From Chelydra serpentina (lineage: Eukaryota > Chordata > Testudines > Chelydridae): 64,000 bases of DNA. The stretch lies in assembly GCA_037349315.1 (NCBI GenBank), contig JBAIAC010000048.1:39186501-39250500 (forward strand). Reading direction: 5' to 3'. The notes beneath the pieces are model-generated. The model searched no databases. It saw only the letters and a program-made list of their open reading frames with translations, and was not told the DNA's origin. Positions 33,469 to 45,443 of this stretch are shown piece by piece. The position numbers and the translations under genes are program-made. The first letter of the stretch is position 1. Each line of letters begins with the position of its first letter.

Positions 33469-35855
33469 GTATTATCAACACAGGCAATTTTATCATGACT
33501 CTAGTGATTTCAAGGTGGTTTCTTCGCATGAAAACATGATGAAAGGTAACAAACACAAGCATGTTTCCCTTATTCAAAATGGCCACCATCTGCTATCACT
33601 GTCAATGGGGTTGAAGTCAGCAAGAAGTCAGCCATTTCCCTACAGTCTATCTGCATGTGGAAGTGAGGATGCCCTTAATAAAGTTGGCTGCCACCTCCCA
33701 CTCTTCTCAATGAGATTGAAGCCATTCCCACAGGCAAAATGGCTGCCACTCTATGGTTTGGGGGACACTAGATAGGACACAGGGACAGTGAGGAGTAGCA
33801 GACACACCAAAAGGTGGGTGAGAGAGTGAGGGGGAACAGGAGGCAGATTTAGGGGGTGCAAGGGAATGGGGTACTGGGGGATGTGGGGAATAGGAGGGAA
33901 GTGGGGAGGAGACTGGGGAGTTCAGTGCAGGGGGCGGCAGGGAAGTGTTGCTTCTTGCCAAAGGCTAAATCAATCCCATATTGATTTTACCATGACATTT
34001 TTGCCATGATGCAAGTTTAAAGTTCTTTGATATGTATATCAGTCATGCATCAACCCTAAAAAGTAATGTAAGCTCTATGGGTGAGTATGAATCATCATGC
34101 CTTAATTAGGTTGGTGGTTCTCAAACTATTTACTATCAAGTCCTTCTTTTATCAAAGGAAATACACTAGAGGGGATGGAGGAGTCAAGTAATAGGAAATG
34201 GATGGCAATTCCGCTATATTAAGGGTCAGGAGAGGGTAAGAGGAGACTCCAACTGAGCAGTCCGTGAGAGGCGTGACTTTTCAACTGAAATTCTCTCTCT
34301 CGCACACACACACACACAAGTAGAGAGGAGTTAAAAAGTCAAAAGACAGACTAAAAACTATGATTTGATGGTTTTTAAAATCTCATGATTTTGGGGGGGT
34401 CTGACTCATGATTTTTGATCTCTTGAGGCTGGAAATACTGTTAAATACTTCTCATATTACAGAAATATATGCACTGAGTACAGTTCCTACATAAGATCTA
34501 AACAGATCTGTAATAAAAATGATGCCTCAAACTTAACTACAGGACTTGCTACCACAAGACTGCATGTGGAATGTATTAAGAGTAATTTTTTTTTACTTTT
34601 ATTACATTTAGACCTTGATCCTGCAAATCCTTGTGTGATGAGCAGCAGGAAGGCAAAGATGTAATGCTGCAGTGCAAGCATGAATGGCAGCTATATGTGG
34701 GCACAGTTAAGGTTAAGCACTAGGCATAGTCCTCTTCAGTGAGCCAGTCATTTTCAAGGGGGTTGTACTCCCATTCGGTACTCTCAAGACCACTGAATAA
34801 AAAATGGGCAAGGTGTAGATAAGATGAGGTGCATTTTAGTAGACATGAGTTTAAACCCTCAGCGTGCAAAGGAAGTCTTTCTCTCCATGTGCCCCCTTTT
34901 TGACCTTAATTCAGTAACTGGTTGACCACACAACAGCTCTCTCATTAATGTCAGGACAGGTTTCTCTGTATCCCATGTCCTGCTCATTATTTTTTACTTC
35001 CATATTTCCATGTGCAGGATCAAGCCCTGAGACATATGGGGTGAGGTGAGGGGACAGTTTTCTCTTATAAGAAACTAGGTAATTGTTACTTACTGCTGAC
35101 ATCTTCACATCTCACTTGCCACACTAAAAGTTCAACTGTTCTCAAAAATACAGTTGTTGTGTAAAGATAAATGAAATAAATTTTATTTTTTAATCCAAAC
35201 CACCTTATGTTGTTTTCTGTTACTAAAATAATATATTTTTGTTTATAGTACTGTTGCCAAAGTACCTATACAAAACTAATATAGAAATATTCTAGAAGTT
35301 TGAGAAAAGATTGATGTACTGTTTAACGTCTGAACTTTTCCTTTAAAATGTCACATTTTGCGATAACCTTTGATGAATGAATTTCTGCAATTCTAAAATA
35401 ATACATTTGAAACAAAATCTATACATCTTTGAAAGAAGATAACTTCGTGTCACCACTTTTCCTAGAATTTGTTTGAATTGCGCATCTTGCTTGGCCTTTA
35501 AGTGAACACATCTTAGAGAAGCTACTAGACACCTGTAAAACTATATGAAAGAAGATGTTAAATGTAATGGAGGGTTGGGTTGTTCGGTTTTTTAAATTGC
35601 AATTTTAAGTACTTCCAGTAAAAGAAATTAATTTTGTATTTCCAGCGAAGGAAGAAACAACTTATCATTTATGTTCTCCTAAAATATTATCATTTTATTA
35701 AATGCACTAGACATTTATGAAGATCCAAAAAATAACAAATCCAAATGTAAAAGACATAGCAATTACTCACATGGATCTCCTTAAACACTAATGAATTTAG
35801 ATAAAAACACATGCTGTATCATTAGGGCCATGCTCAAGAAACCACTTCTGATGCT
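33469..35855. other. No gene seen; purine-rich tract and CATGA repeat
   Basis: A G/A-rich tract fills 33775-33950. A (CA)n run is at 34302-34318. The segment 34365-34430 contains CTCATGATTTTGG and CTCATGATTTTTG words matching those at 9777-9840 in the opposite orientation. Otherwise AT-rich and unrecognised. Confidence 0.45.
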
Positions 35856-35859
35856 GAGA

Positions 35860-36330
35860 CTCTCCTCAGTTATGTTCTCTTCAGTATCCCTTTTGGGAAG
35901 GGTTTTTTGGGGGTTTTTTGAGTTTCTGTTAATCTATTTTTAAGTCTTTCATTGGTACACACACTGACTCTTCTGGTCTCATTGGTTGATGGACTTCTGG
36001 CATTGCAAGAAGGCCAAGCATCCCAGTCAATTTTGTTACATTTGTCAATTGCCTCTGATGCCCTTGACCATAAGGTGTTCCTGACATGTTTTCAGACCTC
36101 GGCAAGGATTTATTGGGTTGCACTTGAGTGGCTCCATTCTTTTGTCTTCAAAGAGGCCAAAAGGTAGTTTCAAGTAAAGCACTGAGGGCTCACTCATGTG
36201 GTATACTACATGCTTCTGTTCTGTCACCCTTTCTATTAATGTATATAAGAGGCCATTTAGGGAGATAATGAGACAAATAGGACTGCACTGCCTTCAGATA
36301 ACACCTATCTGGTAGTATGTTGTTGTGTAA
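35860..36330 (+). mobile_element. L2 LINE remnant, reverse transcriptase palm
   Basis: The frame 35952-36167 includes SILLHLSIASDALDHKVFL, which fits the L2 LLDLSAAFDTVDH(x)ILL motif, followed by VALEWLHSF, fitting the ALxWFxSFL block. Downstream GGTATACTACATGCTTCTGTTC and the AATGTATATAAGAGGCCATT part sit where QCGVPQGSVLSPxLFNIYMRPLG is expected. The catalytic Asp of the first motif is altered and frameshifts follow. Confidence 0.6.
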
Positions 36331-38785
36331 TATAATAAATGATATTAAACTGAAATGATAGGACTGCACTGCAACAGGCTTGAGAAACTTTACAAATCAC
36401 ATGTGAGGTGTAAACCCCTTGAAGAACATGCATTTCTATAAATTTTTTTAAGTTACAAATGTATCTTGAAAAGAAAAAATAATGTATTAAAAATACAATA
36501 TAATTTGGTTGGCATGAACACTGTAGAGCCTATTAACATATAAACCTTAATAAAATCACCCACATTTCTTTCTGAATATGTAATCTGGCATTTAAAGTGT
36601 GCACTTTTGTATTCTACCACTGAGTAGCTAACTATGGGGTTTGGACATCTCATTGAGGCACCCACCTTTGAAAACACAGTATTTACTTTAAAAGAAACTT
36701 GGGTGTGTGATTTTTTTTGTTTAATTTTCCAAAATATGCTTCATGTAATGATCTACAATGAGTCTAACCTTCACCCATCCCCACATCCCCAATGGTATCT
36801 CAGAACAGTTCCTTAAATTCTGCTGAGATATTTGCAATATTTTATTTTCCTTTCTAGTCACTTTTGAACAGAATAATTAAAACAAATCATGCAAGTGCAG
36901 TGCTAGAAATACCAATGAGCACGATAATAGAACCATATATCCATCGACGGAATACCAGACTGGCCACAAAACAGCAGCACTCTAATTTACAGGTGTATTA
37001 AACATCTGCAATATTCAAAATCTAGAGGCAAATTAAAAGAATTTTTAAAAAAAACTTTTATTAAGATAAATACTGTAAAGTTAAATCACGTCTCCTGCTT
37101 AGACCCTTTTCAAATACAAAAGAGCAAAATACAGTAGTTCTGGAAGATCAAACATTGTAGTGTGATATAAATTTTTTATTCTAAGATTAATTATATTATA
37201 GAACAATTTTTACACTGAAAAATAACAATTCATTTTTCTCCATAAAGAATGAACTTGAACAAGATGTAAACCTTCCATCTTAAAAGAACTTTTTCTTCAA
37301 CATCTTTTTTGAGCTACATAGCTAAGGATCAAGGCCATGTTAAGGTTTTCTGGAGCCCTTTGTAAATCAGATCAAAGAAAAGAGCATTAGAGGCATCCTA
37401 GCTTATTTTTTTAAAGTACCGTTCATGGTCAATGGATTCCGAAGTGTTCCCTCTCTTGTTCTTTCTGATTTACTTTACCTTCACAGCCTGTAATCTTAAA
37501 CATGAAAATTTCTTGACAAAAAATAGGAGATAGTAGCCCAAGATAAAATACCAAAGGTTTTGTTTTCTAGGTAGAAATAATTTTGAAGTTAAAAGGGAGT
37601 TCTTGGCCTCTCTCTCTCAATCCCTCCCTGAATTCTTCTGGATCTTATTGGAATTGTGTGGTACAATTCTTTGCCAGACAGGGAAAGAAAAAGACAGACT
37701 GAATATTAGGTCAGTGCTGATGTTGAACTATTTCTTCAGTAAGACAGATTTTGCCTTTCACAACAGGATAAATCAAAGTTAAAGAGAACATGAATTTAGA
37801 AGCTGCAACTTTATAACATCATACTGATATCTTCCTCTGTTAGCATAAAACTGACATTGTCACCCTAGTACATGGCAGTACAGTACATGTATATTAATTA
37901 AAAAAACCTACCAAAACAAGAGTCTCCACTGCATATGCTTCTCCCCCTGGAGACAGGATGAGGGAACAAACAACACGTGACAGATATGTAGTCACAATGC
38001 TTAATACATTAATGGACGGTGCTCAGACACTATGGTGACGAGCGTGGTATGAAATCTCATATAATACAGAACAGAAGAGGGCCGAATAGTTTCCAGATTG
38101 GTTAAGAGGAACTATTAGAAGAGCATTTTTTCCAGCAGGACAAAAATCTCTTTTCTGCTTTATTTCTGAACATAAAACCAGAATTTTAGGAACTAAGCAG
38201 CATTGCACTGCCAGAAAAGCAACATGCAGGACTAGACCTTGCCATGCCAAAGTCTTCTAACAAAGAATGTATTTGGCAATGACCAGACATACAGCTTACA
38301 ATTTCTGGCAAATGTACAGTCTGAATTTCAATCTACATATTGAGGTAATAAAGCTAGTGATTTTGTCATGAATGTTCTTGAATATGCTGCATGCGAGGAT
38401 TTTGTAATAATAAAGCAGGTTGAGGTATTTGGACACATTATAATAATATTTTGCACTTATGTAATTAAATGTGATACCAAAAGAATAGGAATCCTCTGAT
38501 TTCTTAGAACCTCACAAAATAATTAAACATATTCATCCAATAACTTTTTGGCCATTCCAAATCAAACAAAAAAAGATTGACTTTTCCTGAATTTTGCCCA
38601 GTTGGCTTCTAACAATGGATTTTCCTTTCCTTCAGCAATTTCAGGTTTAAACAAAAGAATTGCAGTACATGCATTCATACCCCATGAAAATTTGAATTTG
38701 CCTTTGGGATGAACTTCAGAGCTCATAATCATTTTGTCCACATGAACAGATAAACTTTCCTGTATTAATAAAGCTTGTAGATAAA
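36331..38785. other. AT-rich sequence, nothing recognised
   Basis: This is the longest stretch without any repeat I could name. It has only short frames on both strands and homopolymer A/T runs. If conserved non-coding sequence is present in the window, this and 46.5-50 kb are the parts where repeats would not obscure it. Confidence 0.4.
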
Positions 38786-38789
38786 TGCA

Positions 38790-39125
38790 GCTATTAAAGT
38801 AATCTTCCTTCCCACCAGTTTGATCACATCATTCTCCTCTTTGAATCCTTCCAGTCACTTTTTTTTTACCTTCTACATCAAGTTCAAGAGTTTGATTCTC
38901 AGCTGAAGTAAATCAGTGCAGTTTCTTTGACTTAACAGATCTAAGCCAATGTGCACCAACAGAATACCTTCACCTTCAAGGCCCAGCAAATTTTAACCTC
39001 TCAATATTTCTGCTGTCCTCTTCTCCGCTGCCACTTCTGCAACTCTCTTATTTTTCTCCTATCATCTTTTCTGTATCTTTCTCTTTACTGTGGTCTCTCA
39101 TCTTCTGAGGAATGGACTCGGGGGA
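38790..39125 (+). mobile_element. Possible L2 LINE tail
   Basis: CAGTTTGATCACATCATTCT, then CTCTTTGAATCCTTCCAGTC and CATCAAGTTCAAGAG resemble the L2 coding tail (the CDHITPLLxSLHWLPVxFRIKFK block). It is followed by CCTCTTCTCCGCTGCCAC-like pyrimidine-rich sequence. It is degenerate throughout. Confidence 0.4.
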
Positions 39126-40202
39126 GATATGAAACACAAACTGACCAGTGGGTTACTAATGCACAGCATTAAAACACACTGAAGATACTACATTAATAAT
39201 TAAAATGGTTCATTGCATAGTGCACCTTGGCTGAGCATAAAGCAATTAGAAAAATGGTGTTAACTGTTATGTAGAAAATTTAATGATAATAGCTCAAATT
39301 GGGGAAAGTTAATGCCCTAAGAACCAAATGTATTTTTCAGGCAGTTGAGTGTTAGTTGACTTGCTGCTTTAGGAATGTTACAATACCCAAGTGAGCTATG
39401 CTGTGGGTCTCTCTCAATCTCTCCTTTTGAAGCTAATCCACTTTTTATAAATAATGAAATAGTCATTATAGCAAGGACATGCACCTGGGACTCCCACATC
39501 GCAGAAGGGTACACTAGTGAAGGGCCAATACCCATGTGCCGTGTATGCAAAAACCTGACACAGGCTCAAAGTCCAGAGTTTGGTCAAGAGACCGAGAGGC
39601 CTAGCAAACAATGAACAATATTGGCTAAGAGAAGCAGAACAAACAAGAGACAACCTTGCTTTTTACTAAGATAAGCATGGTCAGCAAAACGCCAGATGGG
39701 GAGCAGTAATCGGCACCCTTATCTGCGCCTGCAAACAGACCAAAGGAGCGAGAGAGGCCCTCTGTCTGGGTCTGTGTATACTTCTCTGCAAGAAAAGATA
39801 GCCATGCTCTCCCCACATACCACCTTGAGGTCATGGAGAGGCTCAAGCATGTCAGTATGAGATATGACATCCTCCCTCCCATATACCAGTGTCTGCCTTT
39901 AAAAACACAAATGAGTAACTGAAAAACAATTTCTATTGCCATGTACTTTTCAATGTCTTTTGCTTTAACCCACAGGTATGTACCTATTGGACAATCAGAC
40001 GAGTTACTTAATTCCTATGGACCCCAAATCAGAATTCAACATATTATTTATAATATTTGTAAACAAAAAAAAGAGCACAAGGTTGTCCTCCTGGTCATTA
40101 TTAAGGTGGCACAATAGAATTAACACTTATGCTTTGTTTTTGGCTATTAAATGAAAAAATATTGGGTAGTGGGGGGAAAAACCAGACTAATTTAGGACAA
40201 TA
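39126..40202. other. No gene seen; includes the putative 3' flank of the retrocopy
   Basis: Sequence below 40203 is the downstream side of the minus-strand roadblock copy and may include retained 3' UTR. I found no convincing AATAAA in the expected orientation nor a long plus-strand T run marking a poly(A) tail. Frames at 39317-39942 lack domain motifs. Confidence 0.4.
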
Positions 40203-40493
40203 TCATTCTGTTGGATTCTGGATGACAATCAGGAAATAGTCTTTATCTGGAGCAATCATGATCTCATTTTTCTTGGAGCGGATCCGCAAGAACGTCAGGT
40301 CGTTCTGGGGATCAATGTCTCGCACAGTGCTCTTTGCCTTCATGATGAAGCTGTGCATTAGGCCTGCGTATTGCACTGTTGTGGAGTTGTCCACCATGCT
40401 TTTGATAGGAATACCTTCCGAATTAACCACAATGACTCCTTGGACGCCCTTTTGGCTCTGAATTCGCTTCAGTGTTTCTTCCACCTCAGCCAT
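40203..40493 (-). CDS. DYNLRB1: Dynein light chain roadblock-type 1, intact intronless copy (probable processed retrocopy)
   Basis: The frame encodes 96 residues and ends in TGA, the exact usual length of DYNLRB1. DYNLRB1 is the roadblock/LC7 homodimer that binds dynein intermediate chains in the cytosol. The sequence begins [19 protein letters not shown], contains the [12 protein letters not shown] strand, an [19 protein letters not shown] helix and the C-terminal [12 protein letters not shown] and [11 protein letters not shown] blocks, so the whole fold is present. The start is set at 40493 because MAEVEE is the family N-terminus; the frame runs 16 codons further upstream only by chance. 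The parental vertebrate gene is split by introns, and this copy has none. About 30 bp of GC-rich 5' UTR-like sequence (40494-40524) is retained. There is no stop or frameshift. Residues that look changed against family members I recall are Val20, Met33, Val34, Lys54 and Ile80, all mild. Expression is unknown. Confidence 0.85.
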   Translation of the reverse strand: MAEVEETLKRIQSQKGVQGVIVVNSEGIPIKSMVDNSTTVQYAGLMHSFIMKAKSTVRDIDPQNDLTFLRIRSKKNEIMIAPDKDYFLIVIQNPTE

Positions 40494-40526
40494 GTTGGGG
40501 AATCTTCGCCTGAAGCAGCAGCCGGA

Positions 40527-40573
40527 CATATACATATACATATATATATATATATATGTGTGTGTGTGTATGT
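40527..40573. repeat. (TA)n/(TG)n microsatellite
   Basis: CATATACATATACATATATA leads into a TA run and then a TG run. It begins at the 5' edge of the retrocopy's UTR-like sequence, so it was either the insertion site or grew there afterwards. Confidence 0.95.
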
Positions 40574-40590
40574 ACTAATTGTATATCATA

Positions 40591-40856
40591 TGTTAACCTG
40601 AAACCATGGGTGGAGACATTATGTAATCTTTGACTATTGGCTACTGTGCTTATCTTGTCTTGCTGCTAGACCTATCCAGGGGCTCGGGACCTCCTACCCC
40701 GCCGCTTCCCTCCGCCCATGAAAATCCCATATAATCCATTGTAATCAAGTGATTGGCAGGGTCTCTGAGCCTAAAAAGCAAAGTGACACTCCACCAGCAC
40801 TGTGTGTAATAAACCCATGTGCTTGATTCTACATGGTGTCCATTTTCGTTCCTTCA
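40591..40856 (+). mobile_element. LTR-like segment (solo LTR candidate)
   Basis: The segment begins TGTTAACCTG and can be ended at CGTTCCTTCA, giving TG..CA termini over 266 bp. Near the 3' side it has AATAAA at 40808-40813, then a T-rich, U5-like stretch (TGCTTGATTCTACATGG, CCATTTTCGTTCC). This layout resembles a retroviral LTR with R and U5 after the signal. No target duplication flanks the chosen ends and there is no internal retroviral sequence, so the call is tentative. It points away from the minus-strand roadblock copy. Confidence 0.3.
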
Positions 40857-40954
40857 ACTAGCCACTAGGCTACAGAGTCAATCCTACTCTCTCTCTCTGG
40901 CTCACTGACTATTTAATTATTAATACACAATAGTTTCAACAGGAGATACCTGCA

Positions 40955-41100
40955 TATGAATATCCCATAGCCCAATGGCTAGGACACTCCTATTGTGTGG
41001 GGGCCCAAGTTCAAACTGTAGGCAGAGGAGGGGAATTGAACCAATGTCTCTCACATCCTACGTGAATGCCCTAAGTGCTGAGCTGAAGTTTATAAGGGAG
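40955..41100 (+). mobile_element. tRNA-derived SINE fragment
   Basis: AGCCCAATGGCTAGGACACTCC resembles a degenerate A-box region, and AAGTTCAAACT about 45 bases later a weak B box. The arrangement matches the fragment at 11798. The downstream GGGGAATTGAACC in opposite sense suggests a second, inverted tRNA-like part. Confidence 0.4.
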
Positions 41101-41269
41101 GCAGATCCTCCTCCTGTTCTGTGAATGGCATCTACAGTCCCCGCCCCACTCCAAAAAAATGTGCCCAAACTATTTGTGTTAAATTGCAAATAGTTTTGGT
41201 GCTCCCAAAAATGCTTTATTTGGGGGGCAAATTTACTATTTGCTGAAAAAAACTGCCCAGCTTTACTTC

Positions 41270-41900
41270 ATAGTTTGCATAACAAGTAACCACGCTTGTT
41301 CTCTGTGCCACTAGGCTGAGAAAACCACCCAGGTTTCATCACACTCTTGGGCACTTCAAGTGGCAAGCTCTGCTTAAGCACAACCTTCTGCCACCAAAAG
41401 GTTCCTGAGCTTCCTGTGACAAAGCCTTCTAAAGGCAGCTCCTGGCAGGCTGCAGGGATCTGCAGGGTGAGGTAAGAGCAAAGACGGTGCTGGGGCCATG
41501 GCCCAGGGAGATCTACAGAGGAGTTGGAGGGGACGCAGCAAGTGGTGGCCATCTATAGGGTCCATGGGCTGGGACACGGAGTAGTGGGTTGGCACAGGTT
41601 CCCCCCTGCTTGCCACTGAGGAAGTGACCAGTCATTGGGCTGCAGTTGCCAATGAGGGAAGTGGCTGGACTGCCAGACTGCAGTACATCCCCCCAGAAAG
41701 GGCGGAGCACAGAGTGTGGCACAGCCAGAGGGCTGTGTCATGAAGAGGATGCCGCAGTCCTGGGAGTGATGTGGGTCCCTGGAGCAGAAGTGATGGTGAT
41801 GAGATGCCGCCAGAAGAGGGTGCACTGGCTAGCAGAGCTGATCCCTGGGACATCCAGCAGGGGGTGCTGCAGTGATGAGTCACACCCTGTCACACACCCT
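41270..41900. repeat. GC-richer unclassified segment
   Basis: The stretch is richer in G and C than its flanks and carries overlapping frames on both strands (41268-41951) with no family motif. The end CAGCAGGGGGTGCTGCAGTG followed by ATGAGTCACACCCTGTCAC is a phrase I associate with dispersed turtle repeats, but I cannot name the family or set boundaries. Confidence 0.3.
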
Positions 41901-41937
41901 ATCCTTTACTTACACACAATTATATTTGGTAGTGCCA

Positions 41938-42172
41938 TCTACTTATCTTAGGTACTTACAGGGCCCCCATTACAGTCGTCTCTGAAAGTATCTCAATAGT
42001 CCTGTGACATACAGAAGTACTATTAGACCCAATTTACAGATGAGGAACCGTGGCACAGAGAGGATAAGTGACTTTCCTGAGGTCACACAGGAAAGCTGTG
42101 GTGGAGCATGGAATTGAACCTTGGTCTCCTAAGTCCTAGGCTAGTGTCCTCACCACAGGACAACTCTTTCTC
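41938..42172 (-). mobile_element. MIR-type SINE remnant, near full length
   Basis: It contains AATTTACAGATGAGGAACCG, GGCACAGAGAGGATAAGTGA, CCTGAGGTCACACAGGAAAG and GGAATTGAACCTTGGTCTCC, then a tRNA-like complement ending in CTCACCACAGGA. It has the MIR core plus a tRNA-type head in antisense. It is better preserved than the 8010 copy. Confidence 0.8.
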
Positions 42173-44820
42173 TCACTTTAAATATGCACAATATTAAGCT
42201 TACTACTAAAGTTGTGTGGAATTTGCAACTCAAACATCCTTTAAGTCTTATTTGCTTGCATGGACATGTCGTTTTTCATCCAATTATTTTTACCTTCACA
42301 AATTTTCCATTGGCACATGTTTCTTCTTTTGTACGATCTGAATGTCCATGAATATTTTCAGACAGCTTTATACAAATGCATTTTGAGTTTCAAGTGCCAT
42401 AGTTGGACTGGTCATATTGCAGAAGTCATATGGCTGATGCCACAGGATATTTCTTCTGGTTTCCTGATTGGCTTATCCCACTGTGTATTTCATATGAATC
42501 AGCAGAAGCCATTCTTAATCTACTTTCTCCGAGGAAGAGGCTATATTTAGTATGTCCTCTCCGAATCTTATTAAAAAAATACGAAAAGACACCCTAAGCC
42601 CACATTAACTACTTCTTTTTTATTTTGATAGACAGCTTAGTACTGTACCTTTTACATTCTTCTAATTCTCTCCAGCTGGTGGGAATTACATTATGGTGGG
42701 TTGGTATTTTGCATGTTACATTTTATACTTTTGCAAGGGAAATTAGGGGACCAGTATTTAGTTCTGTATTACTGGCATGAATTAACTCCCATAAACAATT
42801 AGTTGTGCATTCCAGAATTCCTTCACCATCTGGGCACAGATTTATTGGAGAACAATTTGTGGTTGCTTCACATGTGTGAGCATAGTAATCTCTATGTATG
42901 TGCCAGGAACACCTCCCTTGCACAATGTTTACGCTATGCATATTAGACACCTTGTGCCACATCCAGGGTAAAAGGACCCTATGCCTTGGAGTGAATTATG
43001 CTCAGTCCTGCATCAATAACAGCTGCATTCACAGCCTTCTCTCCCTCTAATACAATACCAAATATATGTATGTAGAGGTGGTGTAGCTGTGTATATACAC
43101 ACACAAATACACATTCATATATATATATATACACACATACATAGCAACATAACACAAGACGTGAAAATTCCTTCTAATTCTTTGTAAATTGAACATTAAA
43201 AATAAGAGTTTTGCTACACTGTTTGACATATACTGAGAATGTCTGATAGAGAAGAAAAATAAATGCATGGCAGAATAAAGTGGTTGCTTTTATCATTGTA
43301 AGTGTTATTTAGCGAGTACCATAAGTGTGTATGGCGCTTTACAAAAAATTAAAATATACAAAGCCCCTGCCCTGAGGCTCTCAGAAAAATTCAGTACAAT
43401 TCAGAAGTACTATAAGAAGCAGTAGTAACATTGCTGGTGCCAAGATCAATACTGGAAGGATTCTCAAAAGTAATGGGTTTCAAGCAGAGGGTTAAAGGAG
43501 AAGAGTGAGAGCCCTTGTATGGGAAGTGGGAGGCTGTTCTAACAGAAGAAGGTAGCATGAAAGAAGGTGCATATCAGAGAGGAAGGAGAGAAAGGAAGCA
43601 GTTCTGAGAAGAACTGTTTAACACTAGGAAAATTAAAGTTTATGGCATGTCCCGCAGAGCGGCAGATGTGATCTGAAGATGAAGATAATGAATAGCAGTT
43701 GACATTTAATAGACGCTTTTAAAAAAAACTACATCATTTTGGCTATCCTTTTTCCATCACCACATCTGCCCAAGTTCATGCAATGACTCGCTTCCCTTGT
43801 GGTGCAATACTCTACAGCCTGGAGCCACCTCAGGGAAGGGGCAGCCTGACAGGGTCTTGAAATCTGAAGTCTATGAACAAAGAGGTTCACACTGAACTTG
43901 TTTTTTACACCTATAAAATTCACCCTCATGCAGAGGCCAGCCCAATGCCTATGTGCCATTTAGGCCCCATGTAAGCCCTACTTTGAGGTCTTAAGTAGTG
44001 CATAAACCAGGAGCTGGCCTTCTGGCAAAGGTGAATTTTACCCTGGAAGAGCAATTCTACACTGTCACTTCCAAAGACAGTGAGTAAGTGGACAATCTTG
44101 TCCTTTTAAGCAGAAAATAAAACATTTGAATGTGCATTTTGGATGTACATGACCCCTGACCCTCTCCTTTTTCTTCCTGATTGCTGCTAGACGCAGGTAT
44201 ACTCCTACATCAGTGCAGGTGTGGGGTCAGCTGGAGCAGCAGTAGCTGTGTGAAGAGAAAGTAAGAGTCTTTTCATACATCTTCAAAGACCTACAATCCT
44301 AAGACACTCAAAGATAGATGGCAGCTGGTGTAGCCCATTTTCTTCTGAACCACTGCTATCTACCTACCTAAGTTAGAGTTTTATTAAGCTATTGAACCAC
44401 TTTCCCTGATCTCTGTAAGGAATCCTTGTTGACAGTGGATTTAGCTGTATGAGGAAACATTTAAAGAGCCATCCTGACATTCAGAAGATATATATGTTAG
44501 TACAAATTATACAGCAGCACTATAAACTACTCAATCCATTTGTCAGACACCAAGTGACAATATGCCTGGAGGAATGGAGTATTAATGCCTGAAGGCCTGA
44601 TTTTTCAAAGGTGCTGAGTCCTGGATCTCCTGCTGATATCAAAGGGAACTGCAATGCTTAGTACTTCTGACTATTAGGCCCTGGATGTACAATAGCTTAC
44701 ATGCCCTTGCCTAAAAAGAACAGTGTAAAGTACGAAATATACACACACTACTTGAAAAAAACCCTTGGGTTCTTTTTCTTTCTTTGCTGAGTACTTTAAA
44801 TTACAACTAAGCATCATAAT
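42173..44820. other. No gene seen; microsatellite and a short ancient repeat
   Basis: A (TA/CA)n tract lies at 43088-43142. At 43300-43385 GGCGCTTTACAAAAAATTAA and AAGCCCCTGCCCTGAGGCTC match the widespread ancient repeat also seen at 46280. Around 44600-44690 there is another small palindrome-type phrase. The remaining frames are unsupported. Confidence 0.4.
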
Positions 44821-44824
44821 TTAA

Positions 44825-45075
44825 ATCACAGAATCAGAGATGCAGGCTGGAAGGGATACTGGGAGGTCACCTAGTCCAGTGCCCAGCGGAGGACCAAGTA
44901 CACCTAGACAATCACTGACAGGTGTTTGTCCAACCTATTCAGAAAAACCTCCAATAACAGGGATTCCACTTGGTAACCTATTCCAGCGCTTAACTATCCT
45001 TATTAGTTAAAACATTGTTTCTAATATCTAACCTAAAGCTCCCTTGGTGCAGACTGAGATGTTGTTGCTTTTGAC
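44825..45075 (-). mobile_element. CR1 LINE 3' fragment, diverged
   Basis: CACAGAATCAGAGATGCAGG, GCTGGAAGGGATACTGGGAG and GTCACCTAGTCCAGTGCCCA form an antisense CR1 tail. It continues through TTTGTCCAACCTATTCAG and CTCCAATAACAGGGATTCC into AGCGCTTAACTATCC. Its divergence places it in an older subfamily than 30247 and 50594. Confidence 0.8.
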
Positions 45076-45155
45076 TTCCTTCAGTGGGCTCACTTTTACA
45101 TGACTCAAATGACAGGTGAAGAACCACTCTTCATACATCAATATATGGCTGCTTA

Positions 45156-45443
45156 GGGCTTGTCTACATCAACTTTTAATCTGTGGCAAGCTGGGATGTG
45201 AATCTACCCCACACTACCCTGCTGCTCTCTAAGTATCCAGGTGGATCCTGCTGACACGTACTAACAGTTCTTGCACTTTGATTTACTCCTGTGTCAAAGC
45301 AAGATAAGATCAATTAGCACGAAGGAGCTGTTAGTGTGCATCAGCTGAGTCCACACAGACAGACACTTAATGCATGGCAGGTTAATGCAAGGTAGATTCA
45401 CATCCCAGCTTGCCAGAAACTAAATGATTGTGTATATCAGCCC
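45156..45443. mobile_element. MITE with long terminal inverted repeats, Harbinger-type
   Basis: The left end is GGGCTTGTCTACATCAACTT followed by GGCAAGCTGGGATGTGAATC. The right end has GATTCACATCCCAGCTTGCC followed by TATATCAGCCC. The inner 20-bp block is an exact reverse complement, so the inverted repeat spans about 50 bp per side. The flanks TTA (45153-45155) and TAC are not identical. The GTCTACA start ties it to the other MITEs of this window. Confidence 0.65.

Noticed and set aside
33148..36963. Shared phrase CGGAATACCAGA(Y)TGG at about 33149 and 36948
   Set aside because: It is only about 17 bases with no extension on either side; probably chance or a trace of a very old repeat.
40494..40541. 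A 16-codon N-terminal extension of the roadblock frame
   Set aside because: The family protein starts at MAEVEE; the extension comes from UTR-like and TA-repeat sequence.
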